Shown in pieces: positions 1 through 9,429 of a DNA stretch of 64,000 nucleotides. Made by a program: the position numbers and the translations under genes. Source of the stretch: Longimicrobiales bacterium (GTDB lineage Bacteria; Gemmatimonadota; Gemmatimonadetes; Longimicrobiales; RSA9); the NCBI GenBank assembly GCA_035461765.1, contig DATHUY010000134.1, positions 1 to 64,000 on the forward strand, written 5' to 3'. The first letter of the stretch is position 1. The number at the start of each line of letters is the position of its first letter. The notes beneath the pieces were generated by a model. It saw only the letters and a list, made by a program, of their open reading frames with translations, had not been told where the DNA came from and made no database searches.

Positions 1-1968
1 TTCGTCTGCTCGGTGAGCGGGAAGCGGCGCGGCAAGGGCAGCTCGCGCGAGCAGTCGCCCTATGCGGAGCTGATGGCGGGAATTCGCGTTGTCATCGCGG
101 AGAACATCGAGCGGATCTACAACGAGAACTGCCAGAACCTGGGTGTTCTCACGTCGACGGATTTCTCACTGATCGACCGGATCCGCGGCGGCGAGGAGAT
201 CGAGCTGGCGGAGTTCACGACGGGTGTCGATCCGATCACGCGCGACATCATCGAGTACGGCGGACTCTTCGAGTACAACGTCGCCCGGCTGCAGGGCCGC
301 GTCACCGTGCCGTCACTCGAAGAGGGCGGCGCGACCGAGCGGCACGGCGGGATGGAGCCTGATCTGGGTGATCCTGCTGCCGTGCGGGACCTGCGCGGCG
401 CCGGCGCGAAGGACCCGGGCGCCGTCACGTACGGCCTCGAGAACGCCGCAGCGCAGACCACGGCGACCTCGCGCCCCACGAACGAGCGCTCGCCCGACAC
501 GGAGGACGATGAGCCCGCCGGCATGGGAGCCGCCGCGACCGGCAGCACCCGCAGGCGGCCGATGACGATCGCCGAGAAGATCTTCGCGTCACGCTGGGTG
601 GTCGATGCCGCGCACGACCGATGCGGCGTGCCTGCGGTACAGCCGGGCAACAGCGGCTTTGTCCGAACCGACTGGCGCTTCTCGCACGAGTACGTCTCGC
701 CGATGGCCGCGATCTTCTTCGAGCACAAGCTCGGGCCTGACGCGAAGGTGAACGACCCGTCGACGATCCTGATGTTCCGCGACCACCTCACCTACCTGCA
801 CGAGGTGATGCCGCAGGAGCGTGTGCAGCTCGGCCTGCTCGATGTCGCGCGCCAGCTCAAGGACAAGCAGGAGGAGTTCGCGAAGAAGCAGGGCGTGATC
901 TATTACGGCGAGCGACTCGGCATCCGCCTGGGCTCGGAGGCGATCTGCCACTCGAAGATGCTCGAGGAGTACGCCGAGCCCGGCCAGGTGATCGTCGGCA
1001 CGGACTCGCATACGCCGCACTCCGGCGCGATCGGCTGCATCGCGTTCGGCATCGGCACCACGGCCATCTTCAACTCGTGGATCACGAAGGATGTGCGCGT
1101 GAGCGTGCCGCCATCGTTCAAGGTCGTCATCCGCGGCAGGAAGCCGGCAAACGTGACCGCGAAGGATTTCATGCTCGAGATCCTGCGGCATCCGTACATC
1201 AAGGATGGTCACGCGATCGGTCAGATCATCGAGTACGCGGGTGAGGCGGTCGAGGCGCTGAGCATCGACGAGCGCGCCACGATGACGAACATGGCCGCCG
1301 AAGTCGGCGCGTTCACCGGCATCGTGGCACCGGACGCGAAGGCCGTCGAGTATCTCGTCACCGAGCGCGGCGTGGACCGCGCGCGCGCCGAGCAGCTGTG
1401 TGCAGGACTGTGCTCCGACGACGACGCCGAGTACGTGAAGGTGATCGAGATCGATGCGTCCACGGTCCGTCCGATGGTCGCACTCCCCGGTGACCCCGGC
1501 AACGGCCTGTACATCGATGAGCTGAGCGGTGATGCGATCCGCCTCGACGTCGCGTATGCCGGCTCGTGCACGGCCGGCAAGAAGGAGGACATGGACATGT
1601 ACGCCGCCGTGCTTCGGTCCGCGTATGACGAGGGCATGCGTGTGCATCCGGACGTCAAGCTGTTCATCCAGTGCGGGTCGCAGGAGGTCCGGCAGTACTG
1701 TGACGAGCGCGGCTACCTGAAGTTGTTCGAGGAGATGGGCGCGGAGTTCATCGAGCCCGGCTGCGGCGCATGCATCGCCGCCGGCCCCGGCACATCGAAG
1801 ACGAAGGACGAGGTCACGATCAGCTCGCAGAACCGCAACTTCCCCGGTCGGAGCGGACCGGGTCAGCTGTATCTCGCGTCGCCATATACAGTCGCCGCGT
1901 CGGCCGTCGCCGGCTGCATCGTAGAGTGGGAGCCGGGGAGATCGATCCGGCAGCTGCAGAGCGCGTGA
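1..1968 (+). CDS. aconitase-family hydro-lyase, swivel domain fused ahead of catalytic domain (5' end missing)
   Basis: The reading frame is open to base 1, so the true start lies upstream of the window. The first visible part (about 34-320) is the end of a LeuD/aconitase swivel domain with the GSSRE substrate-binding motif. A low-complexity linker (about 330-550) follows, and then a full LeuC-type catalytic domain begins near PMTIAEKI (about 560). The three 4Fe-4S cysteines are visible: one in GSCT (codon at 1567) and two in GCGAC (1762 and 1771). Members of this family isomerise or dehydrate 3-isopropylmalate, homocitrate, citrate or related acids. The order swivel-then-catalytic is the reverse of classical aconitase. 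I favour a 3-isopropylmalate or homoaconitate dehydratase, but the substrate cannot be read from the sequence. Family is secure. Confidence 0.88.
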   Translation, partial: FVCSVSGKRRGKGSSREQSPYAELMAGIRVVIAENIERIYNENCQNLGVLTSTDFSLIDRIRGGEEIELAEFTTGVDPITRDIIEYGGLFEYNVARLQGRVTVPSLEEGGATERHGGMEPDLGDPAAVRDLRGAGAKDPGAVTYGLENAAAQTTATSRPTNERSPDTEDDEPAGMGAAATGSTRRRPMTIAEKIFASRWVVDAAHDRCGVPAVQPGNSGFVRTDWRFSHEYVSPMAAIFFEHKLGPDAKVNDPSTILMFRDHLTYLHEVMPQERVQLGLLDVARQLKDKQEEFAKKQGVIYYGERLGIRLGSEAICHSKMLEEYAEPGQVIVGTDSHTPHSGAIGCIAFGIGTTAIFNSWITKDVRVSVPPSFKVVIRGRKPANVTAKDFMLEILRHPYIKDGHAIGQIIEYAGEAVEALSIDERATMTNMAAEVGAFTGIVAPDAKAVEYLVTERGVDRARAEQLCAGLCSDDDAEYVKVIEIDASTVRPMVALPGDPGNGLYIDELSGDAIRLDVAYAGSCTAGKKEDMDMYAAVLRSAYDEGMRVHPDVKLFIQCGSQEVRQYCDERGYLKLFEEMGAEFIEPGCGACIAAGPGTSKTKDEVTISSQNRNFPGRSGPGQLYLASPYTVAASAVAGCIVEWEPGRSIRQLQSA

Positions 1969-2029
1969 ACGAGAGGTTGGGAGGGTGCGCGGTGAGTTTC
2001 CAGAGTCGCGGCGGAGCCGGGTTCCCTTG

Positions 2030-2217
2030 TTCACCACAGAGCACACAGAGCACACAGAGCACACAGAGCACACAGAGCACACAGAGGTTTGCGCACGACC
2101 TCCGTCGTCGCACAACTTTTTGTTGTTGTTGAACAATTGAAAACGCACGTCGATTCCACCGGAATGCTTCCGCAGCGCCGGCAAGCCCTCCGTGTGCTCT
2201 GCGTGCTCTGTGGTGAA
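2030..2217. repeat. palindromic intergenic element, copy A
   Basis: The element starts with TTCACCACAGAGCAC and ends with the exact complement GTGCTCTGTGGTGAA. Behind the left end, the 9-bp unit gcacacaga is repeated five times (2041-2085). The interior has a gttgttgttgaacaa stretch, also seen inverted in copy B. Copies B (39085-39286) and C (43706-43864) share the ends. Short reading frames across it (repeated Cys-Val-Leu or His-Arg-Ala) are low-complexity artefacts. It occupies most of the gap between the aconitase-family gene and the M20 peptidase. Confidence 0.85.
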
Positions 2218-2277
2218 TAAATGAGAGCATTGCGCAGCCGCGCACCCGGATCAGCCCCAACAACTCAGCCCCCGCCA

Positions 2278-3405
2278 ATGACCCCATCCCCGGACCTCAC
2301 CACTCTCCTCTCCGAGCTCGTGCGCATCGACTCGCAGAACCCCGACCTCGTGTCGGGCGCCTCGGGTGAGCGCACGATCGCGGAGTTCTGTGTGCAGTGG
2401 TTCGAGCGCAATGGCGTCGAAGCCTGGATCGATGCGGTGCGGCCCGGGCGGTGCAACGCGGTGGCGCGGGTGCGTGGAGGCGCGGGTGCGACGCTCAGCC
2501 TGTGTGCCCATCTCGATACGGTCTCGATCGAAGGCATGACGGCGCCGGGTCTCGAGCCGCGTGTCGAGGGCGGCCGCATGTACGGTCGCGGCACATACGA
2601 CATGAAGGGTGCCGTCGCTGCGGTCATGATCGCGCTCAGGGAGCTGGCGCAGGATCCACCCAGGGGCACGGTGCTGGCCGCGCTCGTCTGCGATGAGGAG
2701 TTCGCGAGCATCGGCGCACAGGACTTCGTGAAGCGGTACCGCTCTGATGCCTGCATTGTCACGGAGCCGAGCGAAGGACGTCTCATCCTGGCACACAAGG
2801 GGTTCGTCTGGGCGGAGATCGAGACGGCGGGCACGCCCGCGCACGGCAGTCGCTGGGAGGACGGCGTGAGTGCCATCGCACGGATGGGGCGCATCATTGC
2901 CGCGCTCGACGAGTTCGATCGCTCCGTCCTCCGTGAGCGCACGCATCCGCTCCTCGGGCCCGCATCCATGCACTGCGCCATGGTGGAGGGCGGAGACGGC
3001 TGGTCCACGTATGCGCCGCGCTGCACGCTCCGTGTCGAGCGGCGCACACTGCCGGGCGAGACGCCGGCGGCCGTGCTGGACGAATTGCGCGGCATCATTG
3101 CCGGTGCGGACGAGGAGGCGGAGGTGCGCGAGGTACTCAGCCGATCGCCGCTGGAGTGTCCGCCGGACACACCGATCGCTCGGGCGCTCCATGATGCCAT
3201 CACTGCCGACACCGGCACCGAGCCGGAGATCGCCGGTGTCGCCTACTGGATGGACGCCGCAGTGTTCGCCGACGCTGGGGCGGAAACCGTGGACTACGGC
3301 CCGACCGGCGCCGGGGCACACGCGGCCGTCGAGTGGGTGGACCTGGAATCCGTCGCCCGCTGCGCCCGTGTCATCGCCACGGCCGTTTCCAGATACCTCG
3401 CCTGA
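2278..3405 (+). CDS. M20 family metallopeptidase (ArgE/DapE/acetylornithine deacetylase-like)
   Basis: A 375-residue zinc-dependent amidohydrolase of the M20 family. These enzymes cut N-acyl amino acids or dipeptides in the cytoplasm using two metals. Visible metal-site signatures are H78-x-D80 (CAHLD), D108 in GTYDMKG, and the E140-E141 pair (CDEEF). A dimerisation lid domain fills the middle. An ATG at 2221 is in frame but lies at the edge of repeat copy A, so I prefer the ATG at 2278, which gives the usual M20 start. No clear Shine-Dalgarno sequence is visible. Substrate is unknown: acetylornithine, succinyl-diaminopimelate or another N-acyl compound are all possible. Confidence 0.85.
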   Translation: MTPSPDLTTLLSELVRIDSQNPDLVSGASGERTIAEFCVQWFERNGVEAWIDAVRPGRCNAVARVRGGAGATLSLCAHLDTVSIEGMTAPGLEPRVEGGRMYGRGTYDMKGAVAAVMIALRELAQDPPRGTVLAALVCDEEFASIGAQDFVKRYRSDACIVTEPSEGRLILAHKGFVWAEIETAGTPAHGSRWEDGVSAIARMGRIIAALDEFDRSVLRERTHPLLGPASMHCAMVEGGDGWSTYAPRCTLRVERRTLPGETPAAVLDELRGIIAGADEEAEVREVLSRSPLECPPDTPIARALHDAITADTGTEPEIAGVAYWMDAAVFADAGAETVDYGPTGAGAHAAVEWVDLESVARCARVIATAVSRYLA

Positions 3406-3425
3406 GGAGAGCGGGCGACGCGCGG

Positions 3426-3456
3426 TTTGCGAAACCCCGCCGGTCCTGTACCTTGC
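3426..3456 (+). promoter_or_regulatory. predicted Bacteroidetes-type promoter for the 3461 gene and symporter
   Basis: TTTG at 3426-3429, a 19-base spacer, then TACCTTGC at 3449-3456. This matches the recurrent TTkn/N19/TAnnTTGC pattern of this window. The ATG follows only 4 bases after the element and there is no Shine-Dalgarno sequence, so the transcript may be leaderless. Confidence 0.5.
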
Positions 3457-3460
3457 GCCC

Positions 3461-3586
3461 ATGACTCCCGAGCCCACGCCAGCCGAGGCCCGCCGCCGGT
3501 TCCGCCGCACGCTCGTGCGCGTCCTGCTCGTGCAGGTCATAACGGTCCTGCTCCTCTGGCTCCTCCAGTCCCGCTACAGCGGCTGA
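3461..3586 (+). CDS. 41-residue single-span membrane protein upstream of a sodium/solute symporter
   Basis: A small frame starting MTPEPTPAEARRRF, with a basic arginine cluster, one hydrophobic span (VLLVQVITVLLLWLL) and a short tail. The basic side comes first, so the N-terminus should be cytoplasmic. It stops one base before the ATG of the symporter, which implies co-transcription and coupled translation. Several sodium/solute symporters are known to be encoded next to small membrane partners (YjcH/DUF485 with ActP, DUF4212 with its symporter). This could be an analogous short subunit, but it is shorter than those families and I recognise no signature. A predicted promoter sits directly before it. 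Confidence 0.6.
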   Translation: MTPEPTPAEARRRFRRTLVRVLLVQVITVLLLWLLQSRYSG

Positions 3587-3587
3587 C

Positions 3588-5264
3588 ATGCATCCCATCA
3601 ACTGGATCATCGTCGGCGCGTACCTGACCTACGTGGTCGTGGACGGCATCCGTCGGTCAAAAGGCACGAAGGAGCTGGAGGGGTACTTCCTCGCGAATCG
3701 CAGCCTGCCGTGGTGGGCCGTCGGCCTGTCCGTGATGGCTACACAGCTCTCCGCCGTCACCATGATCGGCACGACCGGTCAGGGTGCGACGGACGGAATG
3801 CGCTTCATCCAGTTCTATTTCGGGCTGCCGATCGCGATGGTGGTACTCGGCGTGACTATCGTGCCGTTCCTGCACGGCGCGCGCGTCTTCACCGCGTACG
3901 AGTATCTGGAGCGACGTTTCAATCCGGCGACGCGGTCGCTCGTCAGCTTTCTGTTCCTGTGCTCGCGCGGTGCGTCATGCGGCGTCATCATCGCCGCACC
4001 GGCCGTGGTGTTCTCGGCCGTGTTCGGCTGGAGCCTGCCGTATGCGGTCGCACTGATCGGCATCCCGACTGTGCTCTATACGATGATCGGCGGCGTGCAG
4101 GCCGTGACGTGGGCGGATGTCAAGCAGATGGTGCTCATCGTTTTTTCGCTGCTCGCGATCGTAATCGTGCTGCTGGTGCAGCTCCCGGTGCCGCCCGGCG
4201 AGGCGCTGAGCATTGCGGGCGCGACCGGGCGCCTGCGCACGTTCGACTTCTCGTTCAACCTCACGGAGACCTACACGTTCTGGTCCGGCATCATCGGCGG
4301 ATTCTTCCTGATGCTGTCGTACTTCGGCACCGACCAGAGCCAGGTGCAGCGCTACCTGACAGCCCGCTCCGTCCCCGAGGCGCGCACGTCGCTCCTCATG
4401 AGCGCATACTGGAAGATCCCGCTCCAGGCCCTCGTCCTGATGATCGGCGTGCTCATCTTCGTGTTCTACCTGTTCCAGGCCCCGCCGCTCCTGTTCAATC
4501 CCGCACACCAATCCGCGGTGCGCGCGGAGGCCGGGGCGGAATACGGCGCGCTCGAGTCGCGTTTCAATCAAGCGTGGGGCGAGCGGGAAGCGGCCGCCCG
4601 CGATCTCGCGGCAGCGGAAGGCGCCGCAGGAGCGGCGGCGGCCGACCGGTTCCGCGCGAGCGAAGATGCAGCGAACGCAGTGCGTACCGAGGCGCTAGAC
4701 CTGGCCGGACGCGTGACGGGCGAGTCATCGCGGGACGTGAACTATATCGTGCCGCATTTCGTCCTCAACTATCTCCCGATCGGCCTCGCGGGACTGTTCA
4801 TCGCCGCCATCATGGCGGCCGCGATGTCGAGCATATCGTCCGAATTGAACTCCCTGTCGACAGTCACGATCATCGATTTCTATCGCCGCTGGATCCGGCC
4901 GGAAGCGACCGACGCCCATTTCCTGATCGTCTCGAAGTTCGCCACGGCCTTCTGGGGCCTGGTCGCCTGCGTCGTCGCCACCTACGCCGCGACCCTGGGC
5001 TCGCTCATTGAGGTTGTCAACCGCTTCGGCTCGTTCTTCTACGGCCTGATCCTCGGCGCCTTCATGCTCGCCATGATCCCGTTCGCCCGCGGCTGGCCCG
5101 CCTTCGTCGGCCTCCTGGTCGGCATGGGGGCGGTCGCCGCGGTATCGATCGGCGCGCCGTCCATCTCCTTCCTGTGGCACAACGTGATCGGCGCGTTCAC
5201 CGTCGTGCTGGTCGGAATCGTGCTGAGTATGATGGCGGGAGCCGGGCGCAAATACACCGGTTGA
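3588..5264 (+). CDS. sodium:solute symporter (SSS family)
   Basis: A 558-residue integral membrane transporter of the SSS family (APC superfamily fold, Na+-coupled uptake). The family signature is visible at residues 168-180 (GGVQAVTWADVKQ), and the Na+-site region SLPWWAVGLSVMATQLSAVT is present near residues 38-57. About 13 transmembrane segments are expected. Unusual is a soluble insertion of about 80 residues (roughly 302-385), rich in Ala, Glu and Arg and probably helical, between two membrane segments. Substrate could be a sugar, proline, sialic acid or another solute and cannot be assigned. The gene follows the 41-residue membrane gene with a one-base gap. Confidence 0.9.
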   Translation: MHPINWIIVGAYLTYVVVDGIRRSKGTKELEGYFLANRSLPWWAVGLSVMATQLSAVTMIGTTGQGATDGMRFIQFYFGLPIAMVVLGVTIVPFLHGARVFTAYEYLERRFNPATRSLVSFLFLCSRGASCGVIIAAPAVVFSAVFGWSLPYAVALIGIPTVLYTMIGGVQAVTWADVKQMVLIVFSLLAIVIVLLVQLPVPPGEALSIAGATGRLRTFDFSFNLTETYTFWSGIIGGFFLMLSYFGTDQSQVQRYLTARSVPEARTSLLMSAYWKIPLQALVLMIGVLIFVFYLFQAPPLLFNPAHQSAVRAEAGAEYGALESRFNQAWGEREAAARDLAAAEGAAGAAAADRFRASEDAANAVRTEALDLAGRVTGESSRDVNYIVPHFVLNYLPIGLAGLFIAAIMAAAMSSISSELNSLSTVTIIDFYRRWIRPEATDAHFLIVSKFATAFWGLVACVVATYAATLGSLIEVVNRFGSFFYGLILGAFMLAMIPFARGWPAFVGLLVGMGAVAAVSIGAPSISFLWHNVIGAFTVVLVGIVLSMMAGAGRKYTG

Positions 5265-5265
5265 A

Positions 5266-5390
5266 CGAATTCGGGAGCGGGATCGTGTTCGTGTGCGGGA
5301 ACGGGAACGGCCCACGCCTCGCCATGGAATCCGTTCCCGCACACGATAACCGGACACGCACCCGCTCCCGATCCCGGTTAGTTTCACAGT
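5266..5390. repeat. degenerate hexamer element, inverted-repeat form
   Basis: The left arm read in complement and the right arm read directly share ccgttcccgcacacga and then cccgctcccga, around a short loop near 5310-5330. The arms are built from hexamers of the form cccgat/cccgaa/cccgct. The same sequence type recurs at 6682-6742 and 23098-23186. It fills the gap before the DUF72 gene and could fold into a long imperfect hairpin. Confidence 0.7.
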
Positions 5391-5393
5391 GCA

Positions 5394-6287
5394 ATGGCAA
5401 AAACCTTCATCGGCATTTCCGGCTGGACCTACGCGGGGTGGCGCCGCCTCTTCTATCCGGAAGGATTGCCTCCGCGCCAGGAGCTGCCGTTCGCTTCACT
5501 CCAGTTCAACGCCATCGAGATCAACGGCACGTTCTACCGGCTTCAGCGGCCTGAGAACTTCGCGACGTGGCGCGACGTGACGCCGGACGGGTTCCGGTTT
5601 GCGGTCAAGGGCAGCCGGTTCATCACCCACATGAAGCAGCTGCGCGATCCTCGCGCTCCGCTCGCGAATTTCTTCGCGTCGGGCGTGCTGCGCCTCGAGG
5701 AGAAGCTCGGACCGCTGCTCTGGCAGTTCTCCGACCGTATGCGTTACGACCGCGCGCGCTTCGAGCCGTTCATTGCGATGCTCCCGCAGAGCGAACGGTC
5801 CGCATCGAAGCTGGCGCGTCACCACGACGGGCGGCTCGACGGCCGCGCTTCGTACCATACGGAGACCGATCGTCGTGTCCGGCACGCGTTCGAGGTGCGC
5901 CACGAGTCGTTCATGTGCGACGATTTCCTGGACCTCCTGCGGCAGCACCATATGGCGCTCGTGTTCTCCGATGCGGCCGCCGAATGGCCGTACGCCGAGG
6001 ACGTCACGAGCGACTTCGTCTACCTGCGGCTGCACGGCGCGGAGGAGCTGTATGCCAGCGGCTACGACGCTCAGTCGCTGGACCGGTGGGCACGCAAGCT
6101 CCGCTCATGGACCAGCGGCCGCGAGCCGCGCGATGCGCTGCGCGCCGGCTCACGCAAAGCGCCGCATGCGAGCGGCCGGGATGCGTACGTATTCTTCGAC
6201 AACGATGCCAAGGTGCACGCCCCCTTCGATGCGATGGAGCTGGCCGACCGGCTCCACGTGGACTGGAGACACGAACATGCCGAATGA
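5394..6287 (+). CDS. DUF72 (YecE-like) family protein
   Basis: A 297-residue protein of the DUF72 family. It has the typical opening FIGISGWTYAGWRRLFYPEG, the FNAIEINGTFYRL strand, the FRFAVKGSRFITHMKQL segment and the late YVFFDNDAKVHAPFDA block. DUF72 proteins have a TIM-barrel-like fold; their biochemical role is not established. The start at ATG 5394 is chosen because the conserved N-terminal strand begins at residue 5. Its stop overlaps the start of the next gene by 11 bases, so the two are co-translated. Confidence 0.9.
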   Translation: MAKTFIGISGWTYAGWRRLFYPEGLPPRQELPFASLQFNAIEINGTFYRLQRPENFATWRDVTPDGFRFAVKGSRFITHMKQLRDPRAPLANFFASGVLRLEEKLGPLLWQFSDRMRYDRARFEPFIAMLPQSERSASKLARHHDGRLDGRASYHTETDRRVRHAFEVRHESFMCDDFLDLLRQHHMALVFSDAAAEWPYAEDVTSDFVYLRLHGAEELYASGYDAQSLDRWARKLRSWTSGREPRDALRAGSRKAPHASGRDAYVFFDNDAKVHAPFDAMELADRLHVDWRHEHAE

Positions 6288-6588
6288 CCGGATCGCCGCC
6301 CTTCAGAAGATGATCGACCGCAGCCCGGACGACCCGCGCGCCCGCTTCGGCCTCGCCATGGAGCTGGAGAAGCTCGGCCGCTGGGAGGACGCCGCCGCTC
6401 AGCTCACACGCTATCTCGAGCTGACCGAGGACGAGGGCAACGCGTGGGGCCGTCTCGGCCACGCACTCCGGCAGCTCGGCCGTGATGATGAGGCACGCAC
6501 GGCATACGCGCGCGGCATCGCCGCCGCCACCGCACACGGCCATCCGTCCATGGCCGCGGAGTTCGAGGAGATCCTCGATGACTGGTAA
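6277..6588 (+). CDS. small TPR-repeat protein
   Basis: A 103-residue protein starting inside the end of the DUF72 gene (11-base overlap). It contains two tetratricopeptide repeats, roughly residues 15-48 and 49-82, with the expected small/large residue pattern (ARFGLAMELEKLGRWEDAA and AWGRLGHALRQLGRDDEAR). TPR units bind peptides or partner proteins. No signal peptide or membrane segment is present, so it should be cytoplasmic. The tight coupling suggests a working relationship with the DUF72 protein (inference). Confidence 0.85.
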   Translation: MPNDRIAALQKMIDRSPDDPRARFGLAMELEKLGRWEDAAAQLTRYLELTEDEGNAWGRLGHALRQLGRDDEARTAYARGIAAATAHGHPSMAAEFEEILDDW

Positions 6589-6825
6589 GACTGCTAGTGC
6601 CGCGCCCTCCAAAGACTGGTAACGCTGCGTCCGGCTGCGAACACGGTAACGCCGCGTCAGCGCATCGTGAACCGCCAGGTTGCCGTTGCCGTTCCCGATC
6701 CCCCACACGAACACGCTCCCGCTCCCGCTCCCGTTTTGTTCACCCCTTGCATAACCCCGAACCAAAACCGAACCTTACCGCGCCCCAGATAGCAGCAGAT
6801 CCGTACGAAGGGAGACCGACCAGCA
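6589..6825. other. 237-bp intergenic region ahead of gyrA, with hexamer repeats
   Basis: Two short sequence types are visible. First, three degenerate copies of a segment like actggtaacgctgcgtc follow the TPR stop codon (about 6580-6660), as if the gene's 3' end had been partly duplicated. Second, a hexamer array of the 5.3 kb type occupies about 6682-6742 and includes a cacacgaacacgctcccg core. A purine-rich ribosome-binding site (aagggaga, about 6808-6815) precedes gyrA. The gyrA promoter is not clear; ccttgcataac near 6748 resembles the TTGCA core of other promoters here. Confidence 0.6.
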
Positions 6826-9369
6826 ATGGCAGCCATGCCGACCAGACGGGAGCGGGTGCTCCCGCGCCTGATCGAGGAGGAGATGCGGTCCTCGTTCCTC
6901 GATTATTCGATGAGCGTGATCGTGCAGCGCGCGCTGCCGGACGTGCGCGACGGCCTGAAGCCGGTGCACCGCCGGATTCTGCACGCGATGAACGAGGCCG
7001 GCCTCTCCGCCGGACGGCCGTACAAGAAGAGCGCGACGGTGGTCGGCGACGTGCTGGGCAAGTACCACCCGCATGGCGACATGGCAGTCTACGAGGCCAT
7101 GGTCCGGATGGTCCAGGACTTCTCGCTGCGTTACCCGCTCGTTGATGGCCAGGGCAACTTCGGCTCGATCGATGGCGACAACGCGGCGGCCTACCGATAC
7201 ACGGAGGCGCGGCTCGCGGCGATTGCGATGGACCTGCTCGCGGACATCGATCGCGACACGGTCGATTTCGCGCCGAACTTCGACGATCGCCTCAAGGAGC
7301 CCACCGTGCTGCCGGCGCGGTTCCCGAACCTGCTGGTCAACGGCTCGAGCGGCATCGCCGTCGGCATGGCGACGAATATCCCGCCGCACAACCTGGAGGA
7401 GGTCGCGGGCGCGCTGAAGGCGCTGGTCGCCGATCCCGACGTCACCGTCGAAGAGCTGATGGAGCACATGCCGGGTCCGGACTTCCCGACCGGCGCGTTC
7501 ATCCTCGGCTCCGACGGCATCCGTGACGCCTACACGAAGGGACGCGGCCGCATCGTGATGCGCGCTGCGGTGCAGAAGGAGACGCGGCGCGGCGGTCGCG
7601 AGCAGCTGGTCGTTACGGCGCTGCCCTACGGCGTGTCGAAGGCGAAGGTGATCGAGCAGATCGCCAGCGTCGCGCGCGGGGGCAAGGTGGATGACATCGC
7701 GGATCTGCGCGACGAGTCGGACCGCGATGGCATGCGCATCGTGATCGAGCTTAAGCGCGGCGCGAAGACGAAGCCCATCCTGGCGATCCTCTACAAGCAG
7801 ACATACCTGCAGGCGACGTTCGGCGCGATCATGCTCGCGCTCGATCATGGCGTGCCGCGCGAGCTCTCGCTGAAGGAGATGCTCGAGCGGTTCCGCGACC
7901 ATCGCGTCGAAGTGATCCAGCGCCGGGCGCGACACGACCTGGAGAAGGCGCGGGCGGAGGCGCACATCATCCAGGGCCTGCTCATCGCGCTCGAGTATAT
8001 CGATGAGGTGATCGCCATCATTCGCGCCTCAACCGACCAGGACGAGGCGGCGCGCGCGCTGTGCAACTCGTTCGACCTCTCGGAAGAGCAGGCGCGCGCG
8101 ATCCTCGCCATGCGCCTCGGCCGGCTCACCGCGCTCGAGACCGACGACCTGAAGAAGCAGCTGAGCGAGCTGAAGAAACTCATCCGGCGGCTCGAGGAGA
8201 TCCTCGCGAGCGAGGCGCGACAGCTGGAGGTCCTGATCGAGGAGCTGGACGATGTCGTCGGCCGTTTTGCCGATGCGCGTCGCACGCAGATCATCGAGAA
8301 CGTGGCCGAGTACGAGGTCGAGGACCTGGTCGCCGAAGAGCAGGTGGTGATCACGCTCAGTCACGAGTCCTACATCAAGCGCGTGCCGCTCGACCTCTAC
8401 CGCCGCCGTGTGTCGCGCGGCCGTGCTGTCGCCGGCATGGACCGGCACGAGGAGGACTTCCTCGAGCACGTGTTCGTCGCCGGCACGCAGGACACGCTGG
8501 TGTTCTTCACGCAGAGCGGACAGGCGCACGCGCTCGCCGTCGCCGACGTGCCGGAGGCCGGACCGAGCAGCCGCGGGCGTGCGCTCGCGCAGCTCATGAC
8601 CATTCAGCGCGGCGACCGCGTTGCCGCCCTCATCCCGGTCCAGGAGTTCTCGGAGGATCGGCTGCTGCTGTTCCTCACGAGCGGCGGCATCGTGAAGCGT
8701 ACCACGCTCGACCAGTACTCGAACATCCGCAGCGGCGGAATCGCCGCGATAAAGGTGCAGGAAGGCGACCGTCTGCTGGATGTGCAGGTATCTGAGGGCG
8801 CGAACGACATCGTGCTCGTGACGGGGCAGGGCCGTGCGATCCGGTTTGCCGAGAACGACGTTCCATCGATGGGTCGCGTGTCCCAGGGCGTCAAGGGCAT
8901 CCAGCTGAGGAAGGATGACGGCGTGGTGGGCATGGCAGTAATCCGCCGCGAAGCGACACTCTGCACCGTCACCGAGAACGGCTACGCCAAGCGCACGCCG
9001 ATGTCGGAGTACCCCGCGCAGAAGCGCGGCGGGCTCGGCACGATCACGCTGGATGTCAGCAGCAAGACCGGCCCGTTGATCGCCGCTAAGGAGCTGCTCG
9101 ACGGCGATGAGCTCATGGTGATCACTGCGGCGGGCGCGGCGTTCCGCGTCGCTGGCGGCGAAGTCCCGGTACAGGGGCGGGCGACGCAGGGCAAGCGCGT
9201 CATCAGCGTCGGCGCGGGCGACCGCGTAGTCGAGGTCTCACGGGTCGCGCGTGAAGGCGCAGACACGGCCGGCGGGCGCCGCTCCACATCAGATGACGGC
9301 GCACAATCAGAAGGTCATGCAAACGGCGATGACTCGGACAGTGAGGATCAGCTCGACCTGATGAGCTAG
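6826..9369 (+). CDS. gyrA: DNA gyrase subunit A
   Basis: An 847-residue type IIA topoisomerase A subunit, which with GyrB introduces negative supercoils. The breakage-reunion domain has the active-site tyrosine Y125 in AAYRYTE. A beta-pinwheel C-terminal domain follows from about residue 530. A GyrA-box variant QKRGGLG (732-738; the E. coli box is QRRGGKG) supports gyrase over ParC. The C-terminus is acidic. At the quinolone-binding positions E. coli Ser83 and Asp87, this protein has Met86 and Glu90. The gene seems to be alone; an ATG at 6835 is a possible alternative start. Confidence 0.93.
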   Translation: MAAMPTRRERVLPRLIEEEMRSSFLDYSMSVIVQRALPDVRDGLKPVHRRILHAMNEAGLSAGRPYKKSATVVGDVLGKYHPHGDMAVYEAMVRMVQDFSLRYPLVDGQGNFGSIDGDNAAAYRYTEARLAAIAMDLLADIDRDTVDFAPNFDDRLKEPTVLPARFPNLLVNGSSGIAVGMATNIPPHNLEEVAGALKALVADPDVTVEELMEHMPGPDFPTGAFILGSDGIRDAYTKGRGRIVMRAAVQKETRRGGREQLVVTALPYGVSKAKVIEQIASVARGGKVDDIADLRDESDRDGMRIVIELKRGAKTKPILAILYKQTYLQATFGAIMLALDHGVPRELSLKEMLERFRDHRVEVIQRRARHDLEKARAEAHIIQGLLIALEYIDEVIAIIRASTDQDEAARALCNSFDLSEEQARAILAMRLGRLTALETDDLKKQLSELKKLIRRLEEILASEARQLEVLIEELDDVVGRFADARRTQIIENVAEYEVEDLVAEEQVVITLSHESYIKRVPLDLYRRRVSRGRAVAGMDRHEEDFLEHVFVAGTQDTLVFFTQSGQAHALAVADVPEAGPSSRGRALAQLMTIQRGDRVAALIPVQEFSEDRLLLFLTSGGIVKRTTLDQYSNIRSGGIAAIKVQEGDRLLDVQVSEGANDIVLVTGQGRAIRFAENDVPSMGRVSQGVKGIQLRKDDGVVGMAVIRREATLCTVTENGYAKRTPMSEYPAQKRGGLGTITLDVSSKTGPLIAAKELLDGDELMVITAAGAAFRVAGGEVPVQGRATQGKRVISVGAGDRVVEVSRVAREGADTAGGRRSTSDDGAQSEGHANGDDSDSEDQLDLMS

Positions 9370-9429
9370 TGCTGAAGTTCAGGAATCTCGTGTCCGCACG
9401 GGGAGGTCGGATTCACGAAATTCCCGCCA

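Noticed and set aside
2030-2217. Possible integron attC-type sites because of GTT-rich sequence
   Set aside because: No GTTRRRY/RYYYAAC pair in the right geometry and no integrase nearby.
589-2287. Minus-strand frames with repeated Cys-Val-Leu or Ser-Val-Cys runs
   Set aside because: They are translations of the palindromic repeat ends and antisense sequence of the aconitase-type gene.
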